Assembly (NCBI GenBank): GCA_017990155.1
Contig: JAGNOM010000039.1
Span: 1-14,320, forward strand
Direction: 5' to 3'
From: Propionivibrio sp.
Lineage (GTDB): Bacteria > Pseudomonadota > Gammaproteobacteria > Burkholderiales > Rhodocyclaceae
DNA length: 14,320 nucleotides
The notes under the pieces are model-generated. The model saw only the letters and a program-made list of their open reading frames with translations. It was not told the origin of the DNA and did no database searches. Made by a program: the position numbers and the translations under genes. Below are positions 8,412 to 14,320 of the stretch, piece after piece (positions within the stretch are counted from its first letter, which is position 1; the number at the start of each line of letters is the position of its first letter).

Positions 8412-8449
8412 CTGTTCTTTTTGAAAAAAATATGTATAATCCACGCCTC
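8412..8449 (+). promoter_or_regulatory. Promoter of tRNA-Gln
   Basis: A perfect -10 hexamer TATAAT lies at 8435-8440 within a run of A and T that stands out from the G+C-rich surroundings. At a 17-base spacing the -35 position (8412-8417, CTGTTC) matches consensus poorly. The bases after the -10 box, CCACGCCTCG, are G+C-rich, as in stable-RNA promoters under stringent control. Transcription would start near 8447, about 35 bases before the tRNA. Confidence 0.7.
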
Positions 8450-8480
8450 GCTTGCTAGCACTTGTCTGGTGAGCAACTGC

Positions 8481-8557
8481 TGGGGAGTCGCCAAGTTGGT
8501 TAAGGCACCGGATTTTGATTCCGGCATTCGAAGGTTCGAATCCTTCTTCCCCAGCCA
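8481..8557 (+). tRNA. tRNA-Gln (anticodon UUG)
   Basis: The sequence folds as a full cloverleaf. The acceptor arm pairs TGGGGAG (8481-8487) with TTCCCCA (8547-8553), with one G-U pair at its base. The anticodon stem pairs CCGGA (8508-8512) with TCCGG (8520-8524) around the loop TTTTGAT, giving anticodon TTG at 8515-8517. The T arm pairs GAAGG with CCTTC around TTCGAAT. Discriminator base G8554 and an encoded CCA (8555-8557) follow. It reads CAA and probably CAG. Gln tRNA between ispE and prs is a recurring arrangement in betaproteobacteria. Confidence 0.97.
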
Positions 8558-8574
8558 CTCAGTTTCTTTCAAGC

Positions 8575-8605
8575 CGGGCAGGTAGGTCGCTTACCTGCCC
8601 GTTTT
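8575..8605 (+). terminator. Intrinsic terminator after tRNA-Gln, before prs
   Basis: A perfect 10-bp stem pairs 8575-8584 (CGGGCAGGTA) with 8592-8601 around a seven-base loop, followed directly by TTTT (8602-8605) and a further T-rich stretch. It would trim or end the tRNA transcript only 40 bases before the prs start codon. Confidence 0.85.
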
Positions 8606-8632
8606 GCTTTGACTCGACGTCTTTCAGTTGCC

Positions 8633-8638
8633 AGGGAG
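8633..8638 (+). promoter_or_regulatory. Ribosome binding site fixing the GTG start of prs
   Basis: AGGGAG sits six bases before the GTG at 8645. The translation from that GTG begins MAYDSLMVFTGNANP, which matches the usual start of betaproteobacterial PRPP synthetases, while a longer reading from TTG at 8609 would translate through the ribosome binding site. Confidence 0.8.
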
Positions 8639-8644
8639 TGGTCT

Positions 8645-9595
8645 GTGGCTTACGACAGCTTGATGGTTTTCACCGGTAACGCCAATCCGAAGCTGGCTGC
8701 AGAAGTCGTCAGGCGTTTGAATATCTCCCTTGGTCGGGCCAACGTCGGGCGTTTCTCGGACGGCGAGATCACCGTCGAAATTCAGGAGCACGTTCGCGGT
8801 AACGACGTCTTCATCCTGCAATCGACCTGTTCGCCGGCCAACGAAAACCTGATGGAGTTGCTGGTGATGGTCGATGCGCTCAAGCGCGCATCCGCCGGTC
8901 GGATTACCGCCGCCATCCCCTACTTTGGCTATTCGCGTCAGGATCGCCGCGTGCGCTCGGCGCGGGTGCCGATCGCTGCCAAGCTGGTTGCCGATCTGCT
9001 GACTGCCGCCGGCGTGCAGCGCGTTCTGACGATGGATCTCCACGCCGAACAGATCCAGGGCTTCTTCAACATCCCGGTCGACAACATCTATTCCTTGCCG
9101 ATCATGCTGGCCGATGTCTGGAAGAAGGACTTCGACAACCTGATGGTCGTGTCGCCCGACGTCGGTGGTGTGGTGCGTGCCCGTGCGCTGGCCAAGCGTC
9201 TCGAATGCGATCTGGCGATCATCGACAAGCGCCGGCCGAAGGCCAACGTCTCGGAAGTCATGAACATCATCGGTGAGGTTGAAGGCCGCACCTGCGTGCT
9301 GATGGACGACATCGTCGACACCGCCGGCACCCTGTGCAAAGCGGCCGCGGCGCTGAAGGAGCACGGCGCCAAGCGCGTTCTGGCCTACTGCGTGCATCCG
9401 GTGCTTTCCGGTGCGGCGATCAGCCGGATCAATGATTCGGCGCTCGACGAGCTGGTTGTCACCGATACCATCCCGCTCTCCGAAGAGGCTCAGAAGTCGC
9501 CGCGCATTCGCCAGTTGTCCGTCGCCGATGTGCTGGCCGAAACGATTCGCCGGATCAGCAATGAAGACTCGGTTTCTTCACTGTTTATTGAATAG
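8645..9595 (+). CDS. prs: Ribose-phosphate pyrophosphokinase (PRPP synthetase)
   Basis: Makes 5-phosphoribosyl 1-diphosphate from ribose 5-phosphate and ATP, the precursor for purines, pyrimidines, histidine, tryptophan and NAD. The 316 residues match the class I enzyme. Visible motifs are PYFGYSRQDRR at 92-102 (ATP site), DLHAEQIQGFF at 131-141 (metal and ATP binding), KRRPKAN at 195-201 (flexible catalytic loop with the key lysine), and DDIVDTAGTL at 221-230 (the PRPP-binding loop). Translation starts at a GTG with a good AGGGAG site. It follows the tRNA-Gln terminator and precedes rplY by 67 bases. I see no convincing separate promoter in the 39 bases between terminator and start, so expression may depend on read-through from the tRNA promoter. 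Confidence 0.97.
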   Translation: MAYDSLMVFTGNANPKLAAEVVRRLNISLGRANVGRFSDGEITVEIQEHVRGNDVFILQSTCSPANENLMELLVMVDALKRASAGRITAAIPYFGYSRQDRRVRSARVPIAAKLVADLLTAAGVQRVLTMDLHAEQIQGFFNIPVDNIYSLPIMLADVWKKDFDNLMVVSPDVGGVVRARALAKRLECDLAIIDKRRPKANVSEVMNIIGEVEGRTCVLMDDIVDTAGTLCKAAAALKEHGAKRVLAYCVHPVLSGAAISRINDSALDELVVTDTIPLSEEAQKSPRIRQLSVADVLAETIRRISNEDSVSSLFIE

Positions 9596-9605
9596 TTTTT
9601 TAACC

Positions 9606-9630
9606 CCCTGTCTGGTCGCGGGCAGGGTTT
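9606..9630 (+). terminator. Weak hairpin between prs and rplY (possible attenuator)
   Basis: CCCTGTC (9606-9612) can pair with GGCAGGG (9621-9627), a seven-pair stem with one G-U pair and an eight-base loop, followed by TTTGT. The stem is short and the T-run broken, so partial termination or an RNA-stabilising structure is as likely as a real terminator. Confidence 0.35.
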
Positions 9631-9662
9631 GTAGTCTGTAGTCGTACCTACCAGGAGCTGTC

Positions 9663-10268
9663 ATGAAATTTGAACTGAATGCAAGCAAGCGCGAATTGCA
9701 GGGGTCCGGAGCGAGCCGCCGCCTGCGCCGCGCCAACAAAGTACCGGGCATCATCTACGGTGGCGTCGCCGCGCCGGCCTTGATCGAGCTCGACCATAAC
9801 GACATTCTTCTTGCCCTGCGCAAGGAAGCGTTCCACTCGTCCGTGCTGACGATCAAGCTCGACGGCGCTGTCGAAACCGTCCTGCTGCGTGATTCGCAGA
9901 TGCATCCGTACAAGCCGTTGGTGCTGCACGTCGATTTCCTGCGTGTTGACGCAACCCACGCGATTCACCAGAAGGTGCCGCTGCACTTCGTCAACGCCGA
10001 TATGGCGGTTGGTGTGAAGCTCGATGGTGGCGTCGTTTCGCACGCCATGAACGAAGTCGATGTCGCCTGCCTGCCGCAGGATCTGCCGGCCTTCATCGAA
10101 GTCGATCTGAAGGATCTGAAGGGCGGCCAGACGTTGCACGTTTCGCAACTGTCGTATCCGAAGGGCGTCAAGCCGGTCATGCACGGTGAAGACGACCCGG
10201 TCGTCGTAGCCATCACGGTCAAGAAGGCAGCCGCTGCCGAAGGCGAAGAAGCCGCTCCGGCTGCTTGA
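9663..10268 (+). CDS. rplY: 50S ribosomal protein L25, Ctc form
   Basis: Binds 5S rRNA in the large subunit. The 201-residue protein is the long Ctc form: an N-terminal L25 domain with G.GASRRLRRANKVPGIIYGG (residues 15-34), then a beta-rich C-terminal TL5 domain starting near residue 95 and an alanine/glutamate-rich tail. In E. coli L25 has only the first domain. AGGAG at 9653-9657 is a strong ribosome binding site five bases before the ATG. Placement between prs and pth is the conserved order. A U-run hairpin follows the gene. Confidence 0.96.
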   Translation: MKFELNASKRELQGSGASRRLRRANKVPGIIYGGVAAPALIELDHNDILLALRKEAFHSSVLTIKLDGAVETVLLRDSQMHPYKPLVLHVDFLRVDATHAIHQKVPLHFVNADMAVGVKLDGGVVSHAMNEVDVACLPQDLPAFIEVDLKDLKGGQTLHVSQLSYPKGVKPVMHGEDDPVVVAITVKKAAAAEGEEAAPAA

Positions 10269-10289
10269 TACTTCGTTCCTGAATGACGG

Positions 10290-10326
10290 GCCGCCGTATG
10301 GTTTTCACCTGCGGCGGCTTTGTTTT
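10290..10326 (+). terminator. Intrinsic terminator after rplY
   Basis: GCCGCCG (10290-10296) pairs with CGGCGGC (10312-10318); a short inner GG/CC pairing can extend the stem. TTTGTTTTG follows at 10319-10327. It lies 20 bases before the pth start codon, so pth expression would need read-through or a promoter overlapping this site; none is evident. Confidence 0.7.
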
Positions 10327-10346
10327 GTCAGAGCAGATCACAAACA

Positions 10347-10922
10347 ATGCCAGCCATCGCACCGCGTCTTGTCGTCGGTCTCGGTAATCCCGGGGCCGAG
10401 TACGAGGACAACCGCCATAACTTGGGTTTCTGGTTTGTCGACCGGTTGGCGCGCGACCTCAAGGTGTCGCTCGCGCCGCAAGGCAAGTTCTTCGGGCACG
10501 TCGGCCGTCTGGATGATCTCTGGTTGTTGAAGCCGAGCACTTTCATGAACCGCTCCGGTCAGGCGGTCGTTGCGCTCGCGCGTTTCTACAAGATCATGCC
10601 GGACGAAATACTGGTGGTGCATGACGAGCTGGATTTGCAGCCCGGCGTCATTCGCCTGAAGCAGGGTGGCGGGAACGGCGGACACAATGGCCTGAAAGAT
10701 ATCCAGGCGCATCTGACGACGCCCGATTTCTGGCGTCTGCGCTTGGGAATCGGTCATCCCGGTGAGCGGAACGAAGTCGTAAACTACGTCCTGAAAGCGC
10801 CGCGCCGCGAGGAACAGGAGCTGATCGATCAGGCCATCGATCGCTGCTTGCTTGCCTGGCCCAAACTGGGCGCCGGCGACTACGAGGCTGCGCAGCGCCA
10901 GCTTCACCCCAAAGCTGTTTAA
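10347..10922 (+). CDS. pth: Peptidyl-tRNA hydrolase
   Basis: Cleaves peptidyl-tRNAs that fall off the ribosome, recycling the tRNA. The 191 residues carry the essential positions of the bacterial Pth family: N14 in VGLGNPG, the catalytic H24 in NRHNLGFWFVD, D93 in VVHDELDL and N114 in GGGNGGHNGLKD. The substrate-binding STFMNRSG segment is at 64-71. The ATG at 10347 is chosen because the family normally has only a few residues before the VGLGNPG strand; a TTG at 10320 would add nine residues and lie in the rplY terminator. No clear Shine-Dalgarno is present. ychF follows after 36 bases. Confidence 0.96.
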   Translation: MPAIAPRLVVGLGNPGAEYEDNRHNLGFWFVDRLARDLKVSLAPQGKFFGHVGRLDDLWLLKPSTFMNRSGQAVVALARFYKIMPDEILVVHDELDLQPGVIRLKQGGGNGGHNGLKDIQAHLTTPDFWRLRLGIGHPGERNEVVNYVLKAPRREEQELIDQAIDRCLLAWPKLGAGDYEAAQRQLHPKAV

Positions 10923-10958
10923 CGAATGCAATAGCATGCAACGCATAGGAAACACACC

Positions 10959-12050
10959 ATGAGCCTCAAATGTGGAATCGTCGGTCTGCCCAACGTGGGC
11001 AAGTCCACCCTCTTCAATGCCTTGACCAAGGCCGGCGTGGCGGCGGAGAACTATCCGTTCTGCACGATCGATCCTTCGGTGGGCGTCGTCGAAGTGCCGG
11101 ACAAGCGCCTCGACCAGTTGAGTGCCATCGTCAAACCGCAGCGCGTTGTGCCGGCGGTGACCGAGTTCGTCGACATCGCCGGCTTGGTCGCCGGGGCGTC
11201 GAAGGGCGAGGGCCTGGGCAACAAGTTCCTGGCCAATATCCGCGAAACCGATGCCGTGCTGCACGTCGTGCGCTGCTTTGCCGACGACAACGTGATCCAC
11301 GTCTCGGGCAACGTGGACCCGATCCGCGACATCGAGGTGATCGACACCGAACTGGCGCTTGCCGACATGGCGACCGTTGAAAAGGCGCTGCTGCGTTACC
11401 GCCGTCCGGCGAGCGCGGGCGACAAGGAAGCCAAGATCCTGTGCGCTGTTCTCGATAAATGCTTTGCCCAGCTTGACCAGGGCAAGCCGGTTCGCGCGCT
11501 CGGTCTCTCCAAGGAAGAATGGCTGAATCTCAAGCCGTTCTGCCTGATCACGGCCAAGCCGGTGCTCTACGCGGCCAATGTGGCCGAGGGTGGCTTCGAA
11601 AACAATCCGCATCTCGACGCCGTGCGCGCCCATGCGGCGGCAGAGAAGGCTGAAGTCGTTGCGGTCTGCGCGTCGATCGAGGCGGAAATCGCCGATCTTG
11701 ACGACGAAGAAAAGAAGATTTTCCTGGCCGACCTCGGTCTGGACGAGCCGGGACTCGACCGCCTTGTGCATACCGGCTACCACCTGCTTGGTCTGCAAAC
11801 TTACTTTACGGCCGGAGTCAAGGAAGTGAGGGCGTGGACCATTCACCGCGGTGACACGGCACCGCAGGCCGCCGGCGTCATCCATACCGACTTCGAACGC
11901 GGCTTCATTCGCGCGCAAACCATCGCCTTTGACGACTTCATTGCGTATAGCGGCGAGCAAGGCGCCAAGGAAGCCGGCAAGATGCGCGCCGAGGGCAAGG
12001 AATACATCGTCAAGGATGGCGACGTCCTCAACTTCCTGTTCAACGTCTAG
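10959..12050 (+). CDS. ychF: Redox-regulated ribosome-binding P-loop ATPase YchF (OLA1 family)
   Basis: An Obg-family P-loop protein that binds ribosomes and, unlike its GTPase relatives, prefers ATP. The 363 residues are full length. G1 is GLPNVGKS at 9-16, G3 is DIAG at 72-75, and the G4 motif is NVAE at 207-210 in place of NKxD, which explains the loss of guanine specificity. The middle contains the helical insertion; the C-terminal TGS domain includes TYFTAGVKEVRAWTI and ends GDVLNFLFNV. AGGA at 10947-10950 precedes the ATG by eight bases. The pth-ychF pair is strongly conserved. gluQ follows after 25 bases. Confidence 0.97.
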   Translation: MSLKCGIVGLPNVGKSTLFNALTKAGVAAENYPFCTIDPSVGVVEVPDKRLDQLSAIVKPQRVVPAVTEFVDIAGLVAGASKGEGLGNKFLANIRETDAVLHVVRCFADDNVIHVSGNVDPIRDIEVIDTELALADMATVEKALLRYRRPASAGDKEAKILCAVLDKCFAQLDQGKPVRALGLSKEEWLNLKPFCLITAKPVLYAANVAEGGFENNPHLDAVRAHAAAEKAEVVAVCASIEAEIADLDDEEKKIFLADLGLDEPGLDRLVHTGYHLLGLQTYFTAGVKEVRAWTIHRGDTAPQAAGVIHTDFERGFIRAQTIAFDDFIAYSGEQGAKEAGKMRAEGKEYIVKDGDVLNFLFNV

Positions 12051-12075
12051 TCGTTTGATCTAGGGGCGCGGGAGC

Positions 12076-13017
12076 GTGGGGGCGACCGGACGTGCGGGAT
12101 CGTCGGCCGGCTACCGCGGCCGTTTTGCGCCTTCTCCGACGGGTCCGCTGCACTTCGGCTCCCTCGTTGCGGCCGTCGGCAGCTATCTCGACGCGCGCGC
12201 GCATGGCGGCGAGTGGCTGCTCCGGATCGAGGACGTGGACGGCCCGCGCACCGTTCCCGGCGCGGCTGACGCCATCCTGCGCACGCTCGAAGGATTCGGC
12301 TTTGAGTGGGATGGCGAAGTGCTTGTCCAGAGCCGCCGCCTTGATCTCTATCACTCGGCCCTGGTTCGGCTGCAACTCGACGGTCTGGTTTATCCCTGTG
12401 CCTGTTCCAGAAGCGAGATCGCGGCGGCGACGCATCAGTTGTCGGTCGATGGTGGCTTGCTCTATCCTGGCTTGTGCCGAAATGGCCTGCCCGAAGGTCG
12501 GGCGGCGCGGGCCTGGCGTTTGCGAGTACCCGATCGCGAATTTCGTTTTGTCGATCGTGTCCAGGGTGAAAGACGGCAGAATCTGGAGCGGGAAGTCGGT
12601 GATTTCGTTCTGCTGCGTGCCGATGGCCAGTACGCCTATCAACTGGCAGTCGTCTTCGACGACGCGGCACAGGGCGTTAATTCAGTAGTGCGCGGCGTTG
12701 ATCTGCTCGATTCAACGGCGCGGCAGATGTGGTTGCAGGAGTGCCTGGGGCTGCCGACGCCGAGCTACGCGCACCTTCCCGTTGCCGTGAATGCGGCTGG
12801 CGAGAAACTCTCGAAGCAGACGCGTGCGATGGCCGTGAATCCTGAGGCGGGAACTCAGCTCCTGGCCTTCGTGCTTCGCTTTCTCGGGCATTCGGTTCCG
12901 GAAGCCATGACCAAGGCTTCCCTGCGAGACTTTTGGGCATGGGCGGTCGCAGCCTGGTCCATGGAGCGCGTGCCGTCAGTGCGCGCGATATTCCCCGGCG
13001 ACAGCCTGGTTCCCTGA
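12076..13017 (+). CDS. gluQ: Glutamyl-Q tRNA(Asp) synthetase
   Basis: Truncated relative of glutamyl-tRNA synthetase that attaches glutamate to queuosine in the anticodon of tRNA-Asp rather than to the tRNA end. It has 313 residues and lacks the anticodon-binding domain. The ATP-binding signature is APSPTGPLHFGSL (18-30, HFGS in place of HIGH) and KLSKQ (243-247, KMSKS-like). A zinc site is visible as C108, C110, Y130 and C134, the set described for E. coli YadB. IEDVDGPR at 51-58 follows the family pattern. The start is a GTG at 12076, with GGGG at 12063-12066 as a possible ribosome binding site; the first 13 residues are not conserved, so the start could be slightly off. It probably continues the ychF transcript. 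In E. coli the gene follows dksA, so the setting differs. Confidence 0.94.
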   Translation: MGATGRAGSSAGYRGRFAPSPTGPLHFGSLVAAVGSYLDARAHGGEWLLRIEDVDGPRTVPGAADAILRTLEGFGFEWDGEVLVQSRRLDLYHSALVRLQLDGLVYPCACSRSEIAAATHQLSVDGGLLYPGLCRNGLPEGRAARAWRLRVPDREFRFVDRVQGERRQNLEREVGDFVLLRADGQYAYQLAVVFDDAAQGVNSVVRGVDLLDSTARQMWLQECLGLPTPSYAHLPVAVNAAGEKLSKQTRAMAVNPEAGTQLLAFVLRFLGHSVPEAMTKASLRDFWAWAVAAWSMERVPSVRAIFPGDSLVP

Positions 13018-13051
13018 AAAAGCGCCTGCGGCATCCATCCCCGTAGCGCTT
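13017..13051 (-). terminator. Terminator of the nadA-ybhP-like transcript
   Basis: Bases 13020-13025 pair with 13046-13051, and 13027-13031 pair with 13041-13045, with C13026 bulged and a nine-base loop. On the minus strand the stem is followed by a U-run (complement of AAAAA at 13017-13021), so it ends the minus-strand transcript. It overlaps the stop codons of both converging genes. On the plus strand no T-run follows, so gluQ transcripts may be stopped less efficiently. Confidence 0.7.
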
Positions 13052-13829
13052 ACTTGCTCCGGGGCAGCAGATGCGCGGAAAGTGCGGCGTGATCGGAGAT
13101 CTTCGACCACGGCGAGCCGCTGTGAACGAACGCGCTGGAGACCGACAGGCCGCGCACGTAGATCCGGTCAAGACGAAGCATGGGTAGTTTGGCGGGATAG
13201 CTGCGGCCGGGCCGACATGCATCGCCGCCGACGCCACCGAAGACCTCTTCCAGATCAAGGCGTTTAGCGAGCAGCTCGCTGGCTTCGTTGCGCCAGTCGT
13301 TGAAATCGCCGGCGATGATCAGCGGCGAATCCGTTCCGGCCACTTCGCCGAGGTACTGTGCGAGCGCGTCCATTTGTCGCCGGCGTGAGCGCGCGAACAG
13401 CGAGAGGTGGACACAGACGCAATGCACGGGCCGGGGAAGCCCCGGAACGTTGATCGAGCAATGTAGCAGGCCGCGCCGCTCGAAGCGGAGGTGCGTCACA
13501 TCCTGATTGTGCGAGTGTGCGATCTGGAATCGGGAGAGGATCGCGTTCCCGTGATGCCCGTGGTCGTAGATGACGTTTCGCCCGTAGGCCGTCGATTGCC
13601 AGACGTCCTCGGCGAGAAAGTCGTGTTGGGCTCCGCTCGGCCAGTTGGCGATGGCCTCGGCATGCCGTTCGTGCATGCCCTGCACTTCCTGCAGAAATAC
13701 GATGTCGGCGCCCAGCGCACGCAACTGCTCGCGCAGTTCGCGCACCATCATGTGACGGTTGAACTGGGAAAAGCCCTTGTGGATGTTGTACGTGACGATG
13801 TGCAAGTGCGACTTGTTCACGCCACTCAC
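13050..13829 (-). CDS. Endonuclease/exonuclease/phosphatase-family protein, YbhP-like
   Basis: Metal-dependent phosphohydrolase of the EEP superfamily, which includes exonuclease III and sphingomyelinases; the true substrate is unknown. The 259-residue protein shows N15 (YNIHKG), E48 (FLQEV), a central HGHHGNAILSR, GDFND at 174-178 with D175 and N177, LRLDRIYV near 218-225, and the catalytic pair D246-H247 in SDHAAL. Its pattern, including NIHKGFSQFN and AYGRN, agrees closely with E. coli YbhP as I remember it. The GTG at 13829 overlaps the nadA stop in a GTGA, suggesting coupled translation; a second GTG at 13820 is possible. The frame stays open to 14264, but that part lies inside nadA. No signal peptide is seen. 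Confidence 0.88.
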   Translation of the reverse strand: MSGVNKSHLHIVTYNIHKGFSQFNRHMMVRELREQLRALGADIVFLQEVQGMHERHAEAIANWPSGAQHDFLAEDVWQSTAYGRNVIYDHGHHGNAILSRFQIAHSHNQDVTHLRFERRGLLHCSINVPGLPRPVHCVCVHLSLFARSRRRQMDALAQYLGEVAGTDSPLIIAGDFNDWRNEASELLAKRLDLEEVFGGVGGDACRPGRSYPAKLPMLRLDRIYVRGLSVSSAFVHSGSPWSKISDHAALSAHLLPRSK

Positions 13830-14320
13830 GATGCTGCGAGCATCTTCTCCACGGCCAGCCGGGCGAGTTCCGCCTCGTGTTCCGGTACGCTGATCTGATT
13901 GACGACGTTGCCGTCGGCCAGGTTCTCGAGCGTCCAGGCCAGATGTTGCGGGTCGATGCGCTGCATGGTTGAGCACATGCACACGGTCGGCGCCATGAAC
14001 TGAACGATCTTGCCTTCGGGTTTGACCTCTTCGGCCAGGCGATTGACCAGGTTCAACTCGGTGCCAACGAGCCAGCGCGTATTCGGCGCGGCTTCCTTGA
14101 TGACCTTGACGATGTGTTCGGTCGACCCGACGAAGTCCGATTGCCGACACACCTCGAAACTGCATTCCGGGTGGGAAATGACTAGTCCGTCCGGATGCTG
14201 GTTGCGGAACTTGAGGATGTGCGCCGGTTGGAACATCTGGTGCACCGAGCAATGCCCCTTCCACAGCAGCAGTTTGGCCTTGCGGATTTGCTCCGGCGTC
14301 AGGCCGCCCATTTCCAGGTC
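13826..14320 (-). CDS. nadA: Quinolinate synthase, C-terminal part (runs off the window)
   Basis: NadA condenses iminoaspartate (made by NadB) with dihydroxyacetone phosphate to give quinolinate for NAD synthesis, using an oxygen-sensitive [4Fe-4S] cluster held by three cysteines. The visible 164 codons contain two likely ligands, the cysteine of HPEC and one in VCMCSTMQRID, plus conserved blocks WKGHCSVH, VGSTEHIVK and LVGTELNLVNRL. The first ligand lies beyond the window. The frame enters as DLEMGGL, so the ATG at 14311 is internal and the gene starts further along. The TGA at 13826-13828 overlaps the start of the YbhP-like gene. Confidence 0.95.
   Translation of the reverse strand, partial: DLEMGGLTPEQIRKAKLLLWKGHCSVHQMFQPAHILKFRNQHPDGLVISHPECSFEVCRQSDFVGSTEHIVKVIKEAAPNTRWLVGTELNLVNRLAEEVKPEGKIVQFMAPTVCMCSTMQRIDPQHLAWTLENLADGNVVNQISVPEHEAELARLAVEKMLAAS

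Noticed and set aside
8421..8440. TTGAAA at 8421-8426 as the -35 box of the tRNA promoter
   Set aside because: Only eight bases separate it from TATAAT, too few for a sigma-70 promoter.
8609..8644. Earlier TTG start for prs
   Set aside because: It would translate through the AGGGAG ribosome binding site, and the family N-terminus begins at the GTG.
10338..11960. A 540-codon open frame on the minus strand opposite pth and ychF
   Set aside because: It spans two well-supported genes on the other strand and its translation has no recognisable domain; long antisense frames are expected from G+C-rich codon bias.
13830..14264. An N-terminal extension of the YbhP-like protein, as a possible fusion
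   Set aside because: The extension lies wholly within nadA in another frame, and the EEP fold begins a few residues after the GTG at 13829.
1..14320. Mobile elements, CRISPR arrays, prophage or defence genes
   Set aside because: All the space is taken by recognisable genes, no gap exceeds 300 bases, and no repeat arrays, integrase or transposase sequences were seen.

Overview
The window looks like ordinary chromosomal DNA from a betaproteobacterium, most likely of the Rhodocyclales. The call rests on gene order and protein type: a coaD-fdx junction with an Allochromatium-type ferredoxin, the cluster TPR protein-lolB-ispE-tRNA-Gln-prs-rplY-pth-ychF known from beta- and gammaproteobacteria, and uniform G+C-rich coding sequence. 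The order-level assignment is inference. I see no insertion sequence, phage gene, CRISPR array, toxin-antitoxin pair or other accessory island.

Layout. (1) 1-337, plus strand: the last codons of a probable coaD, then a 2[4Fe-4S] ferredoxin, closed by a strong hairpin at 359-393. (2) 404-3276, minus strand: mutM (DNA glycosylase) followed by a 651-residue dynamin-type GTPase, running towards the ferredoxin. (3) 3373-6606, plus strand: an exported TPR protein, lolB and ispE, tightly packed and probably one transcript. (4) 6671-8317: an AMP-forming acyl-CoA ligase lying between ispE and the tRNA. (5) 8435-12050: tRNA-Gln(UUG) with a good -10 box and its own terminator, then prs, rplY, pth and ychF, with hairpins in several gaps. 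(6) 12076-13017: gluQ. (7) 13050-14320, minus strand: nadA (running off the window) and a YbhP-like phosphohydrolase whose start overlaps the nadA stop, converging on gluQ with a hairpin between.

How the genes work together. The central block joins envelope assembly (TPR protein, LolB), isoprenoid precursor supply (IspE), PRPP supply (Prs) and translation (tRNA-Gln, L25, peptidyl-tRNA hydrolase, YchF, GluQ). PRPP made by Prs is also consumed downstream of NadA in NAD synthesis, but nadA is a separate opposite-strand unit. MutM repairs oxidised guanine; why a dynamin-like GTPase follows it is not evident.

No clearly new system is visible. The best leads are the dynamin-like GTPase with an altered P-loop beside mutM, the TPR protein that looks like Pseudomonas LbcA but lacks a lipobox, the acyl-CoA ligase interrupting a conserved cluster, the terminator between tRNA-Gln and prs, and the YbhP-like protein coupled to nadA instead of clsB.
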